Assembly: GCA_023228985.1 (NCBI GenBank)
Contig: JALOAC010000016.1
Location: forward strand, 1 to 57,392
Direction: 5' to 3'
DNA: 57,392 nucleotides
Source of the DNA: Thiopseudomonas sp.
GTDB taxonomy: Bacteria; Pseudomonadota; Gammaproteobacteria; Pseudomonadales; Pseudomonadaceae
Positions within the stretch are counted from its first letter, which is position 1. Each line of letters begins with the position of its first letter. Shown piece by piece: positions 34,395 to 44,600 of this stretch. The notes beneath the pieces were generated by a model that saw nothing but the letters and a program-made list of their open reading frames with translations, was not told where the DNA came from and did no database searches. The translations under genes and the position numbers were made by a program.

Positions 34395-35159
34395 ATGTTG
34401 TTAATTAGCAAGCCTTTACCCTCTAAGCCAAAAGTCAATATGTTGCAGCTTCGCCAGTGGTTTGCCTCGGCGAATGGGCAGCGTTTGCTTGGCTGTGAGC
34501 GTCACATGGTGCAACAACAGTTTGCTCGGTGTTTTGGCAGTTACGCTTTGTTTTATAATGCGCTCGATGACGATCCTTATGTGTCTCACATTCGTCATCA
34601 GATAAAAATAGGCCATGCTGAGCTCTCGCCGGATGCGCACTGTACAGAGCGTCACTGGCCTATCCAGCCGGGCTCGATTGATATTGTTGTGCTGCAACAC
34701 AGTTTAGAGTTTGCTCGTTCTGCACATGATGTATTGCGTGAAGCGGCGCAAGCCGTTCGACCCGGTGGACATATTCTTATTACCGGTGTGAGCCCTTATA
34801 GCTTTTTTGCTGTAGGGCGCTGGTTGAGCAAAAGCCCTTGGCGACAGAGTCATTGCTTGTCAGCACGTCGGGTGTCTGAATGGCTGGCGGTCTTGGGCTT
34901 TCATATAGAAGAATGCCAGTTTTCCGGCTATCGACCCTTACGTTTTTTGCGTGACGCCGATAGCACAAGCTTTGTTGAACGATTTATGCATAAAAAACAG
35001 TGGCCTGTGGGCAATTGTTATATGCTTGTCGCCCGAAAAATGATGCAAGGCAGTTGTTTACAGCCAAAGCGAAAAGCCACTTTTGAGAAATTAATGCCAT
35101 TACCTGCTGCTTCAGCAAGCCGTAGTGGTACGTTGGATAAAAAGAAACATAATGACTGA
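34395..35159 (+). CDS. SAM-dependent class I methyltransferase
   Basis: A 254-residue methyltransferase of the type found between gloB and rnhA in Pseudomonas (PA1814-like). The usual GxGxG motif I is degenerate. Post-I and motif II-III appear as DIVVLQHSLEFARSAHDVLREAAQAVRPGGHILITG, the UbiE/methyltransferase-11 pattern. Start at 34395 after AAAGG. Its stop overlaps rnhA by 8 bp, giving a methyltransferase-rnhA-dnaQ operon. Substrate unknown. Confidence 0.75.
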   Translation: MLLISKPLPSKPKVNMLQLRQWFASANGQRLLGCERHMVQQQFARCFGSYALFYNALDDDPYVSHIRHQIKIGHAELSPDAHCTERHWPIQPGSIDIVVLQHSLEFARSAHDVLREAAQAVRPGGHILITGVSPYSFFAVGRWLSKSPWRQSHCLSARRVSEWLAVLGFHIEECQFSGYRPLRFLRDADSTSFVERFMHKKQWPVGNCYMLVARKMMQGSCLQPKRKATFEKLMPLPAASASRSGTLDKKKHND

Positions 35160-35601
35160 TGTAGTTGAAATATTTACCGATGGTGCTTGCAAAGGTAATC
35201 CTGGTCCGGGTGGCTGGGGAGCACTGCTCCGTTATCAGGGTAACGAAAGAGAAATTTTTGGTGGCGAGCTGGTTACCACCAATAACCGTATGGAGTTGAT
35301 GGCCGTTATTCAAGCGTTAACTACGCTTAAACGAACCTGTCAGGTAGAACTGACTACGGACTCTAAATACGTGATGCAGGGCGTGCAGCAGTGGCTGGAA
35401 AACTGGAAAGCGCGTGGCTGGAAAACGGCCAGCAAACAACCCGTAAAAAACCAAGATTTGTGGCAGCTGCTTGACGAGCAAGTGCAGCGACATCAAATTC
35501 AATGGCAGTGGGTTGCAGGGCACACGGGGCATCCAGGTAATGAGCGTGCTGATGAACTGGCCAATAAAGGGGTTGAGGAGGTACTAGGATGCGTTACGTA
35601 G
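35152..35601 (+). CDS. rnhA: Ribonuclease HI
   Basis: A 149-residue enzyme that cuts RNA in RNA-DNA hybrids. The four acidic residues Asp10, Glu48, Asp70 and Asp134 and the loop His124 are all present (IFTDGACKGNPGPGGW, NRMELMA, TTDSKY, GHTGHPGNERADELA). The true start is ATG 35152, inside the end of the methyltransferase gene. dnaQ begins 13 bp before its stop, as in many gammaproteobacteria. Confidence 0.97.
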   Translation: MTDVVEIFTDGACKGNPGPGGWGALLRYQGNEREIFGGELVTTNNRMELMAVIQALTTLKRTCQVELTTDSKYVMQGVQQWLENWKARGWKTASKQPVKNQDLWQLLDEQVQRHQIQWQWVAGHTGHPGNERADELANKGVEEVLGCVT

Positions 35602-36296
35602 TGCTCGACACAGAAACCACAGGTATGCCGGTTACTGATGGTCACCGAATTATCGAAATTGGCTGCGTGGAAGTGATAGAGCGCAAACTCACTGGGCGAC
35701 ATTATCATGTGTATTTGCAGCCGGATCGCGACATCGATGAAGGTGCCATTGCAGTGCACGGCATCACCGCTGACTTTCTTAAAGATAAGCAGCGTTTTAA
35801 AGATATAGCTGATGAGTTTTTTGAATTTATTGCAGGGGCGGAGCTTGTCATTCATAACGCACCCTTTGATATTGGCTTTATTAATAATGAATTTGCACTG
35901 GCTGGGCAAAAAGATAGGGCGGATATAACCCAGCATTGCACGGTACTTGATACGCTGGTGATGGCACGCGAGCGCCACCCTGGGCAAAGAAACACGCTGG
36001 ATGCTTTATGTAGTCGCTACTATGTAGATAACTCGGGACGTGAGTTGCACGGCGCTTTGCTCGATGCGGAGATCTTGGCTGATGTGTACCTAGCCATGAC
36101 TGGCGGGCAAAGAAATTTGTCTTTGGCTGGTGATGGTGAAGTGAACGCAACAGGTGAGCAGGTGAGTGCCATACGACGTTTGCTATCAGACAGAGCTATG
36201 GCTCCTGTTCTGCAAGCCAATGAGCATGAGTTAAGCGCACATCGGGAGTTTTTACAGCGTATCGCTAAAGCCAGTGGTAAGGAAATAAACTGGTAA
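35589..36296 (+). CDS. dnaQ: DNA polymerase III epsilon subunit, 3'-5' proofreading exonuclease
   Basis: A 235-residue DEDDh exonuclease. ExoI is VLDTETTG (Asp7, Glu9), ExoII HNAPFDIGFINNE, and ExoIII HGALLDAEILADVY. A short C-terminal tail for binding the alpha subunit follows. It proofreads chromosome replication. Overlaps rnhA at its start and ends at a clear terminator. Confidence 0.96.
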   Translation: MRYVVLDTETTGMPVTDGHRIIEIGCVEVIERKLTGRHYHVYLQPDRDIDEGAIAVHGITADFLKDKQRFKDIADEFFEFIAGAELVIHNAPFDIGFINNEFALAGQKDRADITQHCTVLDTLVMARERHPGQRNTLDALCSRYYVDNSGRELHGALLDAEILADVYLAMTGGQRNLSLAGDGEVNATGEQVSAIRRLLSDRAMAPVLQANEHELSAHREFLQRIAKASGKEINW

Positions 36297-36314
36297 TAGT
36301 CTGCCATGCTATGC

Positions 36315-36343
36315 AAAAAAAACGCAGCCGAGGCTGCGTTTTT
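36315..36343. terminator. Terminator between dnaQ and nhaB
   Basis: AAAAACGCAGC, loop CGAG, GCTGCGTTTTT, between two convergent stops (36296 and 36357). A and T tracts on either side allow use in both directions. Confidence 0.88.
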
Positions 36344-36356
36344 GCGTTGCGTTGGA

Positions 36357-37862
36357 TTAAACCCAGTGCGTAATGCCCCACCAGCCCAGCAAGCTCATCA
36401 CAATGGCATAGGGCAGCGCCATATAGGCCATGCGACCATAGGAAAGCCGTACCAGCGGTGCAATGGCTGAGGTAAGCAGAAACAGAAACGCTGCCTGACC
36501 GTTGGGTGTTGCAACGCTCGGCAGGTTAGTACCGGTGTTAATAGCAATAACGAGCAAGTCAAAGTGTTCGCGAGTCATTTTACCCGCCTCAAAAGCTTTG
36601 TTAACTTCGCCGATGTAAATGGTGGCGACGAAAACGTTATCACTAATGGCGGAAAGCAAGCCGTTGGCAATAAATAGCATTGAGGGCTGCTGATCGGTGG
36701 GCATGTTGAGTACGGCTTGAATTACGGGATCAAACAAGCTTTGCTCTTGAATCACGGCCACCACAGCAAAAAACACCACTAAAAGCGCAGTAAAAGGCAT
36801 GGCGTCTTGGAAGGCACGACCAATCTTGGCTTCATCGGTAATACCGTTTAGAGAAGTAATCAGAACAATAACCAGTAAGCCAATCAAGCCTACTTCGGCC
36901 ACATGAAAGGCCAAGCCTAGAATTAGAACAATTCCAGCAACTAACTGAATAACCAAGGATGCTTTTTGTGAGCTGGTACGACGCTTACGCTCCTCGGCAG
37001 CATATTCTGCTAAAACCAGACGAACCGGACGCGGCAAGCGTGCGCCATAGCCAAACCAGTGTGTTTTTTCCAATAACAGGCAAGTCAGTAGACCCGCACC
37101 TAAAACTGGCAGAGTTACCGGGGCCATGCGCCAGAAAAACTCACCAAAGTTCCAGCCAGCAACTTTGCCGATTAAAAGGTTTTGCGGCTCACCCACTAGA
37201 GTGCACACACCGCCCAGCGCAGTACCTACAGCAGCGTGCATTAGTAAACTACGCAAGAAAGCACGGAACTCTTCTAGGTGTTCACGATGCAGCTCAATCA
37301 CTTCGCCGTCGGAGTTGTAATTGCTTTCTTGGTCTCGTGGGCTTTTACCGGAGGCGACGCGGTGGAACACCGAGTAAAAGCCGACCGCCACGGTAATGAT
37401 CACCGCCGTGACCGTGAGCGCATCAAGGAAGGCCGACAGAAAGGCCGACAGACCGCAAAAAAGTAGGCTTAATAGAGATTTTGATTTTACTTTGAGCAGC
37501 AGATGTGAAAAAAGAGTTAGTAGCAAATCCTGCATAAAGTAAATGCCGGCCACCATGAACATTAACAACAGAAGTACAGGAAAGTTATGTACCAGCTCTT
37601 GGTAAAGTGAGTCGGGCGTAGCCAAACCCATGACAATGGCTTCAATAACAAGGATGCCACCGGGTTGTAAGGGGTAACACTTTAACGCCATGGCGAGCGT
37701 AAAAATAAACTCAGCAACCAGCAGCCAGCCCGCAATGACGGGCCCAAAGCTAATTAAAACGAGTGGGTTGATGATGAGGAAAAAAACTATTGTTTGTTTG
37801 TACCAAGCGGGCGATTGACCGAGAAAATTTCGCCCGAAGGCTGCCGCAAAAGACTTGGACAT
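36357..37862 (-). CDS. nhaB: Na+/H+ antiporter NhaB
   Basis: A 501-residue inner-membrane antiporter that expels sodium. About twelve hydrophobic segments. Family landmarks are FGRNFLGQSPAWYK near the N-terminus, LVGEPQNLLIGKVAGWNFGEFF in the middle and NTGTNLPSVATPNGQAAFLFLL near the end. ATG 37862 follows GAGGAAA at 7 bases; the frame opens five codons earlier. Located between dnaQ and the crotonase gene as in P. aeruginosa (PA1820). Confidence 0.95.
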   Translation of the reverse strand: MSKSFAAAFGRNFLGQSPAWYKQTIVFFLIINPLVLISFGPVIAGWLLVAEFIFTLAMALKCYPLQPGGILVIEAIVMGLATPDSLYQELVHNFPVLLLLMFMVAGIYFMQDLLLTLFSHLLLKVKSKSLLSLLFCGLSAFLSAFLDALTVTAVIITVAVGFYSVFHRVASGKSPRDQESNYNSDGEVIELHREHLEEFRAFLRSLLMHAAVGTALGGVCTLVGEPQNLLIGKVAGWNFGEFFWRMAPVTLPVLGAGLLTCLLLEKTHWFGYGARLPRPVRLVLAEYAAEERKRRTSSQKASLVIQLVAGIVLILGLAFHVAEVGLIGLLVIVLITSLNGITDEAKIGRAFQDAMPFTALLVVFFAVVAVIQEQSLFDPVIQAVLNMPTDQQPSMLFIANGLLSAISDNVFVATIYIGEVNKAFEAGKMTREHFDLLVIAINTGTNLPSVATPNGQAAFLFLLTSAIAPLVRLSYGRMAYMALPYAIVMSLLGWWGITHWV

Positions 37863-38127
37863 TAAAGGTTTCCTCAAAAATAAGTTAACTGGTACGCTTA
37901 ACTAATCAGGCTAAAGCAAGCAATCTAAGCCGTCAGTTTTTGAATAGCATTGATCAAAAATAAGCCATATAAAATATAATCAAGACATACTGCAGCAGGC
38001 TTTGCAGCGGAAAATACAGGCTACAGATACTTTAAAGGGCGCGTGTTCGATGAAAGAAAAGCACAGGTCACTTGAATGGAACATTGTAACATATTATAAC
38101 GAGGCTGCGACAAGAGGGGGTTATTGA

Positions 38128-38940
38128 GTGAGAGATTATAAGGCTTTTTTGGTTGAGCTAAAGGACAGTGTTGCTCATGTGCAAATTAATCGTCCGGCTA
38201 AGCTTAACGCCATGGCTGCGGAATTTTGGCAGGAAATCGGCGATATTTTTGCGTGGGTAGATGCAACGCCAGAGGTGCGCGTTGTGGTGCTAACAGGGGC
38301 GGGGCAGCATTTCTCTGCGGGCATAGATTTAAACTATTTAGCCAGCGTCGCCAGCAAACTGGCTAAAGATGTGGGCCGTAACGCGTTAATTTTACGCCAA
38401 CAAATTACAGAGCTGCAGACTGCTTTAAGCGCGGTAGATAGATGCAGTAAGCCGGTTATAGCTGCAATACAGGGCTATTGTTTGGGCGGTGCCATTGATT
38501 TGATTAGTGCCTGTGACATGCGTTATGCCAGCGCAGATGCGCAGTTTTCCATTAAAGAAGTGGATGTGGGTATGGCGGCTGATGTGGGAACGTTACAGCG
38601 TTTGCCACACATTATTGGCGATGGCGTGCTGCGTGAGCTGGCCTATACCGGCCGTATCTTTGATGCTCAAGAAGCAGAAAAAATAGGTTTGGTTAACTGC
38701 AGTTACGCTGATCAGGACGCGATGATGGATAAGGTTTTTGCTATTGCGGCTCAAATCGCGAGCAAATCACCTTTGGCGATCCAAGGCACCAAGGAAATGT
38801 TGCGTTATGCCCGCGATCACAGTGTTGAAGATGGCTTAAATTATATTGCCACTTGGAATGCGGCGATGCTGCAGTCTGAGGATTTGCGCATTGCGATAGC
38901 AGCCCAGCTGACTAAAACAGCGCCTAAGTTTGCAGATTGA
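38128..38940 (+). CDS. Crotonase-family enzyme, delta3,5-delta2,4-dienoyl-CoA isomerase-like
   Basis: A 270-residue enoyl-CoA hydratase/isomerase fold with a GTG start after AGAGGGGG. Oxyanion-hole segments are GQHFSAGIDL and IQGYCLGGAIDL. Asp124, Glu144 and Asp152 occupy the same relative spacing (20 and 8) as the catalytic and active-site acids of rat dienoyl-CoA isomerase, within KEVDVGMAADVGTLQRLP, and this motif distinguishes it from plain hydratases. It would serve beta-oxidation of fatty acids with odd-numbered double bonds. The 265-bp leader before it holds an imperfect AT-rich inverted repeat at 38086-38100 and no gene. Confidence 0.82.
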   Translation: MRDYKAFLVELKDSVAHVQINRPAKLNAMAAEFWQEIGDIFAWVDATPEVRVVVLTGAGQHFSAGIDLNYLASVASKLAKDVGRNALILRQQITELQTALSAVDRCSKPVIAAIQGYCLGGAIDLISACDMRYASADAQFSIKEVDVGMAADVGTLQRLPHIIGDGVLRELAYTGRIFDAQEAEKIGLVNCSYADQDAMMDKVFAIAAQIASKSPLAIQGTKEMLRYARDHSVEDGLNYIATWNAAMLQSEDLRIAIAAQLTKTAPKFAD

Positions 38941-39148
38941 CCGTAAAATGTGGTGGTTGGTGCGCTGGCATAAGGCGTTGTAACTTTAGAGTGTTAAGCA
39001 ACGCATAGTCTGAGAACTGATTCCACTCAATGACTTACAGACTTGCTAGTATTGACGGCTAGATAGCCTCTAGCCGAGCTAGAACAGCTTAAATGTAGCG
39101 GGTTGCTACAGAATATTTTTGGCGTTGTATGAAGACAGGATGCTAGGC

Positions 39149-40810
39149 ATGGTAACTGGAGCAACATCACTGAGTATGGTTCGCACTGAGCTGTTTGCCA
39201 CAATGGCAGATACTCAGCAGTGTCTTGAACAGTTTTTGGAAGAGCGCGACAGCGGCGTTCTTTTGCAGCAAGCGGTAACCAATTTACAGCAGGTTAAAGG
39301 TATTTTATCGTTAATTGAGCTGACAGGTGCTGAGCTATTGGCTCAAGAGATGCAGGCTCTAGCCATGGATATACCAGCAGGTGCTGACCAAGATCGTAAT
39401 GAGCAGCTTACGGCAATCAATAATGCACTGCATGTATTGCGTAGGTACTTGGAGCAGTTGGAAGCAAACTGGATTGAAATGCCAGAACTTATGCTCCCCG
39501 CTATTAATAAATTACGCTGTGCCAGCGGACAGCCCAAGCTGCCAGAAAGCTTCTTTTTTTCCGCCAAACTTAACTTTAAGCACCCTGAGCCTGATACCCA
39601 AGACGTAACCGAAGACTGGCAACAATTAGCACGACGTTTGCGGCAAATGTACCAAGTAGGATTGCTGTCGGTTCTTAAGGAAGAAAGAGTCGCTGCAAGT
39701 TATGGTCTGATGATGCGTGCTTTACATCGTTTGGATAGCATCAACAAACACCCTGAACAAAACAATTTCTTTTGGGTTGCAGCCGCTACTTTTGAGTCAA
39801 TGAACGATGGCAAATTGCTGCTGAAGCAAAGCCGCAAACAGCTGTTTTCTCGTATTGATCGCGAAATTAAATTGCATCTGGCCAATGGTGGGCATACTTC
39901 CCCAAGAGGTCTGCTTAAAGATTTGCTTTACCTGATTGCTTTGGCTGACTCAGATGGCACGTTGGCAACTCAGGTACGTATTGCGGCAAGTCTGCCGAGT
40001 CTGCCTTTTACCGATCATATGCTGGCTGATGAGTATCAGCGTTTATCAGGGCCTGGTACTAATGTTTTACGTTCCTTGTCCGTGGCGATTCAGGAAGAAT
40101 TAAGCAGCGTAAAAGATGCCGTAGATTTAATTGAACGCGGCACGGCTTCGTTTGAGCAGTTTAGTATTTTGCATGTGACCGTAGCCAAGTTAGAAAAGAT
40201 CTTAGCGATGGTTGGCCTATCTACGGCAAGTAATGCGCTTAAAAATCACTTAGGTAAAGTAATACATTGGCAAGCTGCAGAGGACGTTCAGTTCGAAGAT
40301 TTACTCAAGCTCGCTGATACAGTCATATATGTTGAAGGATTGGTGTTGGGCTTGGAGCGTGGACAAAATGTCCAGGTTGCAGAAGAGTCCGAAGCGGAGG
40401 TGTTTGCCAGACACCAATTAATGGAGGCGCGCATCGTTGTAACAGAAGAGGCTAAAGCGGGTTTAAGTATGACCAAGCGCGCTATTACAGCATATTTTGA
40501 GTCCTCAGGCGATCGTGCGCACTTAGATAACATACCTGTTATTTTGACGAATGTGCGCGGCGGGTTGCAGTTTATCGATGAAGAACGCGCCGCTCACTTA
40601 GTGAATGCCTGCATCGACTACATCCAAAACCATATGATCAACGCTATGGATATGCCTATCGAGCAAGCACTCGAAAGCCTAGCCGATGCATTAACCAGCT
40701 TGGAATACTATTTGGAGGGCGGGTCTTTGCTCAATAGAAAAGAAGACCGCGAAGTGTTAGATTTGGCGCAAGAAAGCATCCAAGCCTTAGGTGTACAAGT
40801 TCAGCAATGA
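39149..40810 (+). CDS. fimL: Twitching motility / virulence regulator FimL
   Basis: A 553-residue cytoplasmic protein related to the N-terminal part of the ChpA chemosensory kinase but without its phospho-accepting histidines. It starts MVTGATSLSMVR as in Pseudomonas FimL. In P. aeruginosa FimL links the Pil-Chp system to adenylate cyclase, cAMP/Vfr and type IV pili. The frame opens at 39119, but ATG 39149 gives the conserved N-terminus. Its last codons overlap the nudC start (ATGA), so the two are co-translated. The position matches PA1822. Confidence 0.87.
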   Translation: MVTGATSLSMVRTELFATMADTQQCLEQFLEERDSGVLLQQAVTNLQQVKGILSLIELTGAELLAQEMQALAMDIPAGADQDRNEQLTAINNALHVLRRYLEQLEANWIEMPELMLPAINKLRCASGQPKLPESFFFSAKLNFKHPEPDTQDVTEDWQQLARRLRQMYQVGLLSVLKEERVAASYGLMMRALHRLDSINKHPEQNNFFWVAAATFESMNDGKLLLKQSRKQLFSRIDREIKLHLANGGHTSPRGLLKDLLYLIALADSDGTLATQVRIAASLPSLPFTDHMLADEYQRLSGPGTNVLRSLSVAIQEELSSVKDAVDLIERGTASFEQFSILHVTVAKLEKILAMVGLSTASNALKNHLGKVIHWQAAEDVQFEDLLKLADTVIYVEGLVLGLERGQNVQVAEESEAEVFARHQLMEARIVVTEEAKAGLSMTKRAITAYFESSGDRAHLDNIPVILTNVRGGLQFIDEERAAHLVNACIDYIQNHMINAMDMPIEQALESLADALTSLEYYLEGGSLLNRKEDREVLDLAQESIQALGVQVQQ

Positions 40811-41655
40811 GTCACTACCAACACTGGCGATCTGCAATGCCACCGCTAGACTTACCCGGTGGTTTTGCAGTTGCCCATTTCAAGACGCGCTTCGTACACG
40901 ACTTAACCACGCAAACTGTGGTTTTTTCTCGTACAGAACTTAAGCACATTTTCGCAGACCGCATTTTGGACGAGCAAGCCATCGGCTATTGGCATGATAA
41001 GCCGATGTACTTGCTTGAGCTTGATAACGAAGAGCTGCCAGACAGTAAGTTTGACTGGATTACTGCCCGCCACTTTATGCTGCAGGGCGAAATAGCGCTG
41101 GTTAAGTTATTAGGTTTTGCCAGTCAGGTGGGTACGTGGGCGCGTGAACATCGTTATTGCGGCAGTTGTGGTCGGTCTATGCAAAGCTCGCTGGCGCACC
41201 GTATGCGTTACTGTCAGCCATGTGGGATACAGCAGTATCCGCGTATTGCGCCGTGCATGATTGTGTTGGTGAGTCGCGGCGATGAAATACTGTTGGCGCG
41301 TGCGCCTCGCTTTGTTCCGGGTATGTATAGCACCTTGGCGGGCTTTGCCGAGCCGGGCGAAACGATAGAGGAATGTGTGCACAGGGAAGTCATGGAAGAA
41401 ACCTGTCTTAAAATACACCAACTAAAATACATCACCAGCCAAAACTGGCCTTTCCCGCATTCCATGATGCTGGGTTTCCATGCTGAGTATTTAAGCGGTG
41501 ATATAGTGCCAGAGCTGGATGAAATAGAAGATGCACAGTGGTTCAATATTCAGCAGTTACCGCCTTTGCCCATGCAAGGCTCAATTGCGCGCTACTTAAT
41601 TGACCTATATATCTATCAGCGTTTAGGCGGCAGCGAACCAGTGCTGCCAAACTAA
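40807..41655 (+). CDS. nudC: NADH pyrophosphatase / RNA deNADding enzyme NudC
   Basis: A 282-residue Nudix hydrolase that splits NAD(H) and removes NAD caps from RNA. A zinc ribbon has Cys118, Cys121, Cys136 and Cys139. The Nudix box is GFAEPGETIEECVHREVMEET (about 179-199), with Cys where the final Gly usually sits. The NudC signature SQNWPFPHS follows. 3' end overlaps the convergent TSUP gene by 33 bp. Confidence 0.94.
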   Translation: MSHYQHWRSAMPPLDLPGGFAVAHFKTRFVHDLTTQTVVFSRTELKHIFADRILDEQAIGYWHDKPMYLLELDNEELPDSKFDWITARHFMLQGEIALVKLLGFASQVGTWAREHRYCGSCGRSMQSSLAHRMRYCQPCGIQQYPRIAPCMIVLVSRGDEILLARAPRFVPGMYSTLAGFAEPGETIEECVHREVMEETCLKIHQLKYITSQNWPFPHSMMLGFHAEYLSGDIVPELDEIEDAQWFNIQQLPPLPMQGSIARYLIDLYIYQRLGGSEPVLPN

Positions 41656-42408
41656 ACGCACAGTTAACGCCATCACCATAATAATAAAAATGGGTCGTAT
41701 CAGTTTATGCCCGCCACCTATAGCGACCCGCGCGCCGATGGCAGCACCTATCATCAGCGCAATTCCCATGGTAATCCCAAGCAACCAAGCGACTTGACCG
41801 GCAATAATAAATACCGTTAATGCCATGGCATTACTGACAAAATTCATCGTCCGCGCAACCCCAGTGGTGCGTAACAAATCTAAGGGATATAGAAGTAAGG
41901 TGCTCACCGTCCAGAAGGCTCCAGTGCCAGGTCCAGCAATACCGTCATAAAAGCCCAGGCTTAATCCCTGTGGCCATTGGCGCTTACGCCCGATTTGGCT
42001 TGTTTCTGGGTTCTGCTGTGGTGGGGTTTTATAAAACAGCATATAAATGCCACACAAAAACACCACCACAGGTAACATTTGATTTAACCAGTGCGCAGGC
42101 ACTCTCTGTGCTAAAAATGCCCCGGCCGCCGCACCTATTGCCGTAGCTAATAGAGCAGAGCGCCATAACTTGGGTTGAAATAATTTTCGGCGATAAAATG
42201 TATAGCTGGCCGTAGCTGAGCCAAAGGTGGCGCACAGCTTATTGGTACCCAGCACTAAATGCGGTGGCAATCCTGCCGTAAGCAGAGCCGGTATGGTGAG
42301 CAAACCGCCTCCACCAGCAATAGCATCAATAAAGCCTGCTGTAAAAGCCACCGCAATTAAAATAAGAAACATAGTTAAACTGAGTGAAAGCTCGGGAATA
42401 AACGACAT
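41623..42408 (-). CDS. TSUP (TauE/SafE) family inner-membrane permease
   Basis: A 261-residue protein with eight or so hydrophobic segments and the paired family motif, seen as FIDAIAGGGGLLTIPALL near the N-terminus and GFYDGIAGPGTGAFW in the second half. Members export sulfite, sulfonates or similar anions; the substrate here is not evident. It is transcribed towards nudC with overlapping 3' ends. Confidence 0.88.
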   Translation of the reverse strand: MSFIPELSLSLTMFLILIAVAFTAGFIDAIAGGGGLLTIPALLTAGLPPHLVLGTNKLCATFGSATASYTFYRRKLFQPKLWRSALLATAIGAAAGAFLAQRVPAHWLNQMLPVVVFLCGIYMLFYKTPPQQNPETSQIGRKRQWPQGLSLGFYDGIAGPGTGAFWTVSTLLLYPLDLLRTTGVARTMNFVSNAMALTVFIIAGQVAWLLGITMGIALMIGAAIGARVAIGGGHKLIRPIFIIMVMALTVRLVWQHWFAAA

Positions 42409-42582
42409 AAATAAGCCTAGGTTGTGCTGGGGTGCACAGTAGAATAGTTGGTAGTACGGTGCTTAATTGCACATAATATTTGTTAAGATTATCAGCCTTT
42501 AACTAATGAGCTTTGTGGGCAGCTTACTCGGCTGCAATATCAGTATCAGTTACTAAAAACTTTCTATTGAGGGATTACATTG

Positions 42583-43245
42583 ATGCAATTTATTGGGCTC
42601 GCAGTGGTTGTCACTGTAATTGCAGTACTGGTATTGACGCTAGGTTTGCGTATTTTATTACGTGGCAACTGGTTTCTGGCTTGGCTTAGAGGCAGCTTTG
42701 GCATAGTCATCGTACTTGTTGCAGCATTGAGCGCTGCTATTGCTTATGATCTTAGCACCTATCAGCAAAATTTACCGTCAGAAACGCTGCTACACATTAG
42801 CATTAGCAAAAGTGTAGACCAGCGTTTTGAACTCAGCGTAACCGGCCAAGAACTGACAGAAAACTATGTGGTTGAGGGTGATTTATGGCGCTTAGATGTC
42901 CGTGAACTAGGCTGGCAGGGCATAGCCGAAACTATCGGGTTACAGCCTGGTTACCGACTGGACAGAATTAAAACTATATTTAGCGACAAGACAAAACAGC
43001 CCATCTCTCGTTATGCGCAAGCAAGACTAGAGCAAAGCTGGTTGGATATAGACCTGTGGTTGTGGGCTTATCAAAACCGCAAAACCGTCGCTTTGCTTGT
43101 ACCTAAGCTGGTTAAAAGTAACTACTACCCACTGCTTGATGGCGCAAAATTCCAAGCGCGCTTGACTGAAAATGGTGTGGTGATAACACCTGCCAATGAT
43201 ATTGCTGAGCGTGCTGTTAGAACGAAAAAACCTGACCTGAACTGA
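42583..43245 (+). CDS. Conserved hypothetical membrane protein
   Basis: About 220 residues. Two N-terminal hydrophobic helices (about 5-25 and 38-58) are followed by a soluble domain of about 150 residues, rich in beta strands by eye, with GYRLDRIKTIFSD and LEQSWLDIDLWLW. I recognise this as a conserved Pseudomonas protein sometimes annotated loosely as an efflux protein, but nothing in the sequence shows transport. ATG 42583 follows GAGGGA. Confidence 0.65.
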   Translation: MQFIGLAVVVTVIAVLVLTLGLRILLRGNWFLAWLRGSFGIVIVLVAALSAAIAYDLSTYQQNLPSETLLHISISKSVDQRFELSVTGQELTENYVVEGDLWRLDVRELGWQGIAETIGLQPGYRLDRIKTIFSDKTKQPISRYAQARLEQSWLDIDLWLWAYQNRKTVALLVPKLVKSNYYPLLDGAKFQARLTENGVVITPANDIAERAVRTKKPDLN

Positions 43246-43316
43246 CTTATAGATGAGCTTGGCGATCGTTGCTGCTACGGCAACGAAGTAGAAGATAAGA
43301 TCTGGTTTTAAGATAG

Positions 43317-43329
43317 GTTATATTATAAC
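43317..43329. promoter_or_regulatory. Zur-type zinc operator
   Basis: GTTATATTATAAC is a perfect 13-base palindrome (GTTATA-T-TATAAC), matching the core of gammaproteobacterial Zur boxes (GTTATAnTATAAC). It ends 33 bp before the first start codon of a four-gene operon whose P. aeruginosa counterpart (PA4063-PA4066) is known to respond to zinc through Zur. Confidence 0.8.
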
Positions 43330-43362
43330 ATTGTTTTTTTGCTCGGCATGCTGGAGGCTTTT

Positions 43363-43913
<551 letters not shown>

Positions 43914-43917
<4 letters not shown>

Positions 43918-44600
43918 CCCCCATCATTGATATTCAACAACTGAAGTTTGCTTGGTCAGGTGCAAGTGTGTCGGTGCTGCAAATTGAGCAACTCCAACTT
44001 AATCCTAGCGAGCACCTCTTTATCCAAGGACCCTCTGGTAGTGGAAAGAGCACCTTACTTAATCTTCTTGGCGGTGTGCTGACTGGGTTTAGCGGTGAAA
44101 TAAAGGTTGCAGGACAACCCCTCTCGAAACTGTCAGGACGTCAGCGAGATCGCTTGCGCGCCGACTCTATGGGCGTGCTGTTTCAGCAGTTTAATCTGCT
44201 GCCTTACCTAAACCTGATGGATAATGTTTGTTTGCCTTGCGCGTTATCGAAACAACGACGCACGGCAGCCATTGTCCGTAGTGGTAGCGTGGAAAATGAG
44301 GCTAAACGTTTACTTGAGCGACTGCAGCTGCCACCTGAACAATATCAAAATCGCTCTGTTGCCCAACTGTCGATTGGTCAGCAGCAGCGAGTAGCGGCAG
44401 CACGGGCACTGATTGGTACGCCCATGTTGCTGATTGCGGATGAGCCGACTTCAGCACTGGACTGCCAAACTCGCGATCTCTTTATGCAGCTGCTTATGGA
44501 AGAGCTACAGCAGGGCGAAACAACCTTGTTACTGGTGAGTCATGATGAAGCACTGGCCGGTTATTTTTCTCGCAAACTCAGGCTGGAGGTGCAGTGCTGA
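43914..44600 (+). CDS. ABC transporter ATP-binding protein (MacB/LolD type) of the zinc operon
   Basis: A 228-residue ATPase with Walker A GPSGSGKST (about 38-46), Q-loop FQQFNLLPYL, a variant signature LSIGQQQRVAAARAL and Walker B LLIADEPTSALD. The sequence class is that of MacB/LolD-type mechanotransmission ATPases, which pair with FtsX-like permeases rather than import channels. Overlaps the previous gene by 4 bp and the permease gene by 1 bp. Confidence 0.88.

Noticed and set aside
38086..38100. GTAACATATTATAAC before the crotonase gene, similar to a Zur half-site
   Set aside because: Only one half matches the Zur core, the repeat is imperfect and the downstream gene has no zinc link; AT-rich promoter DNA gives such matches by chance.
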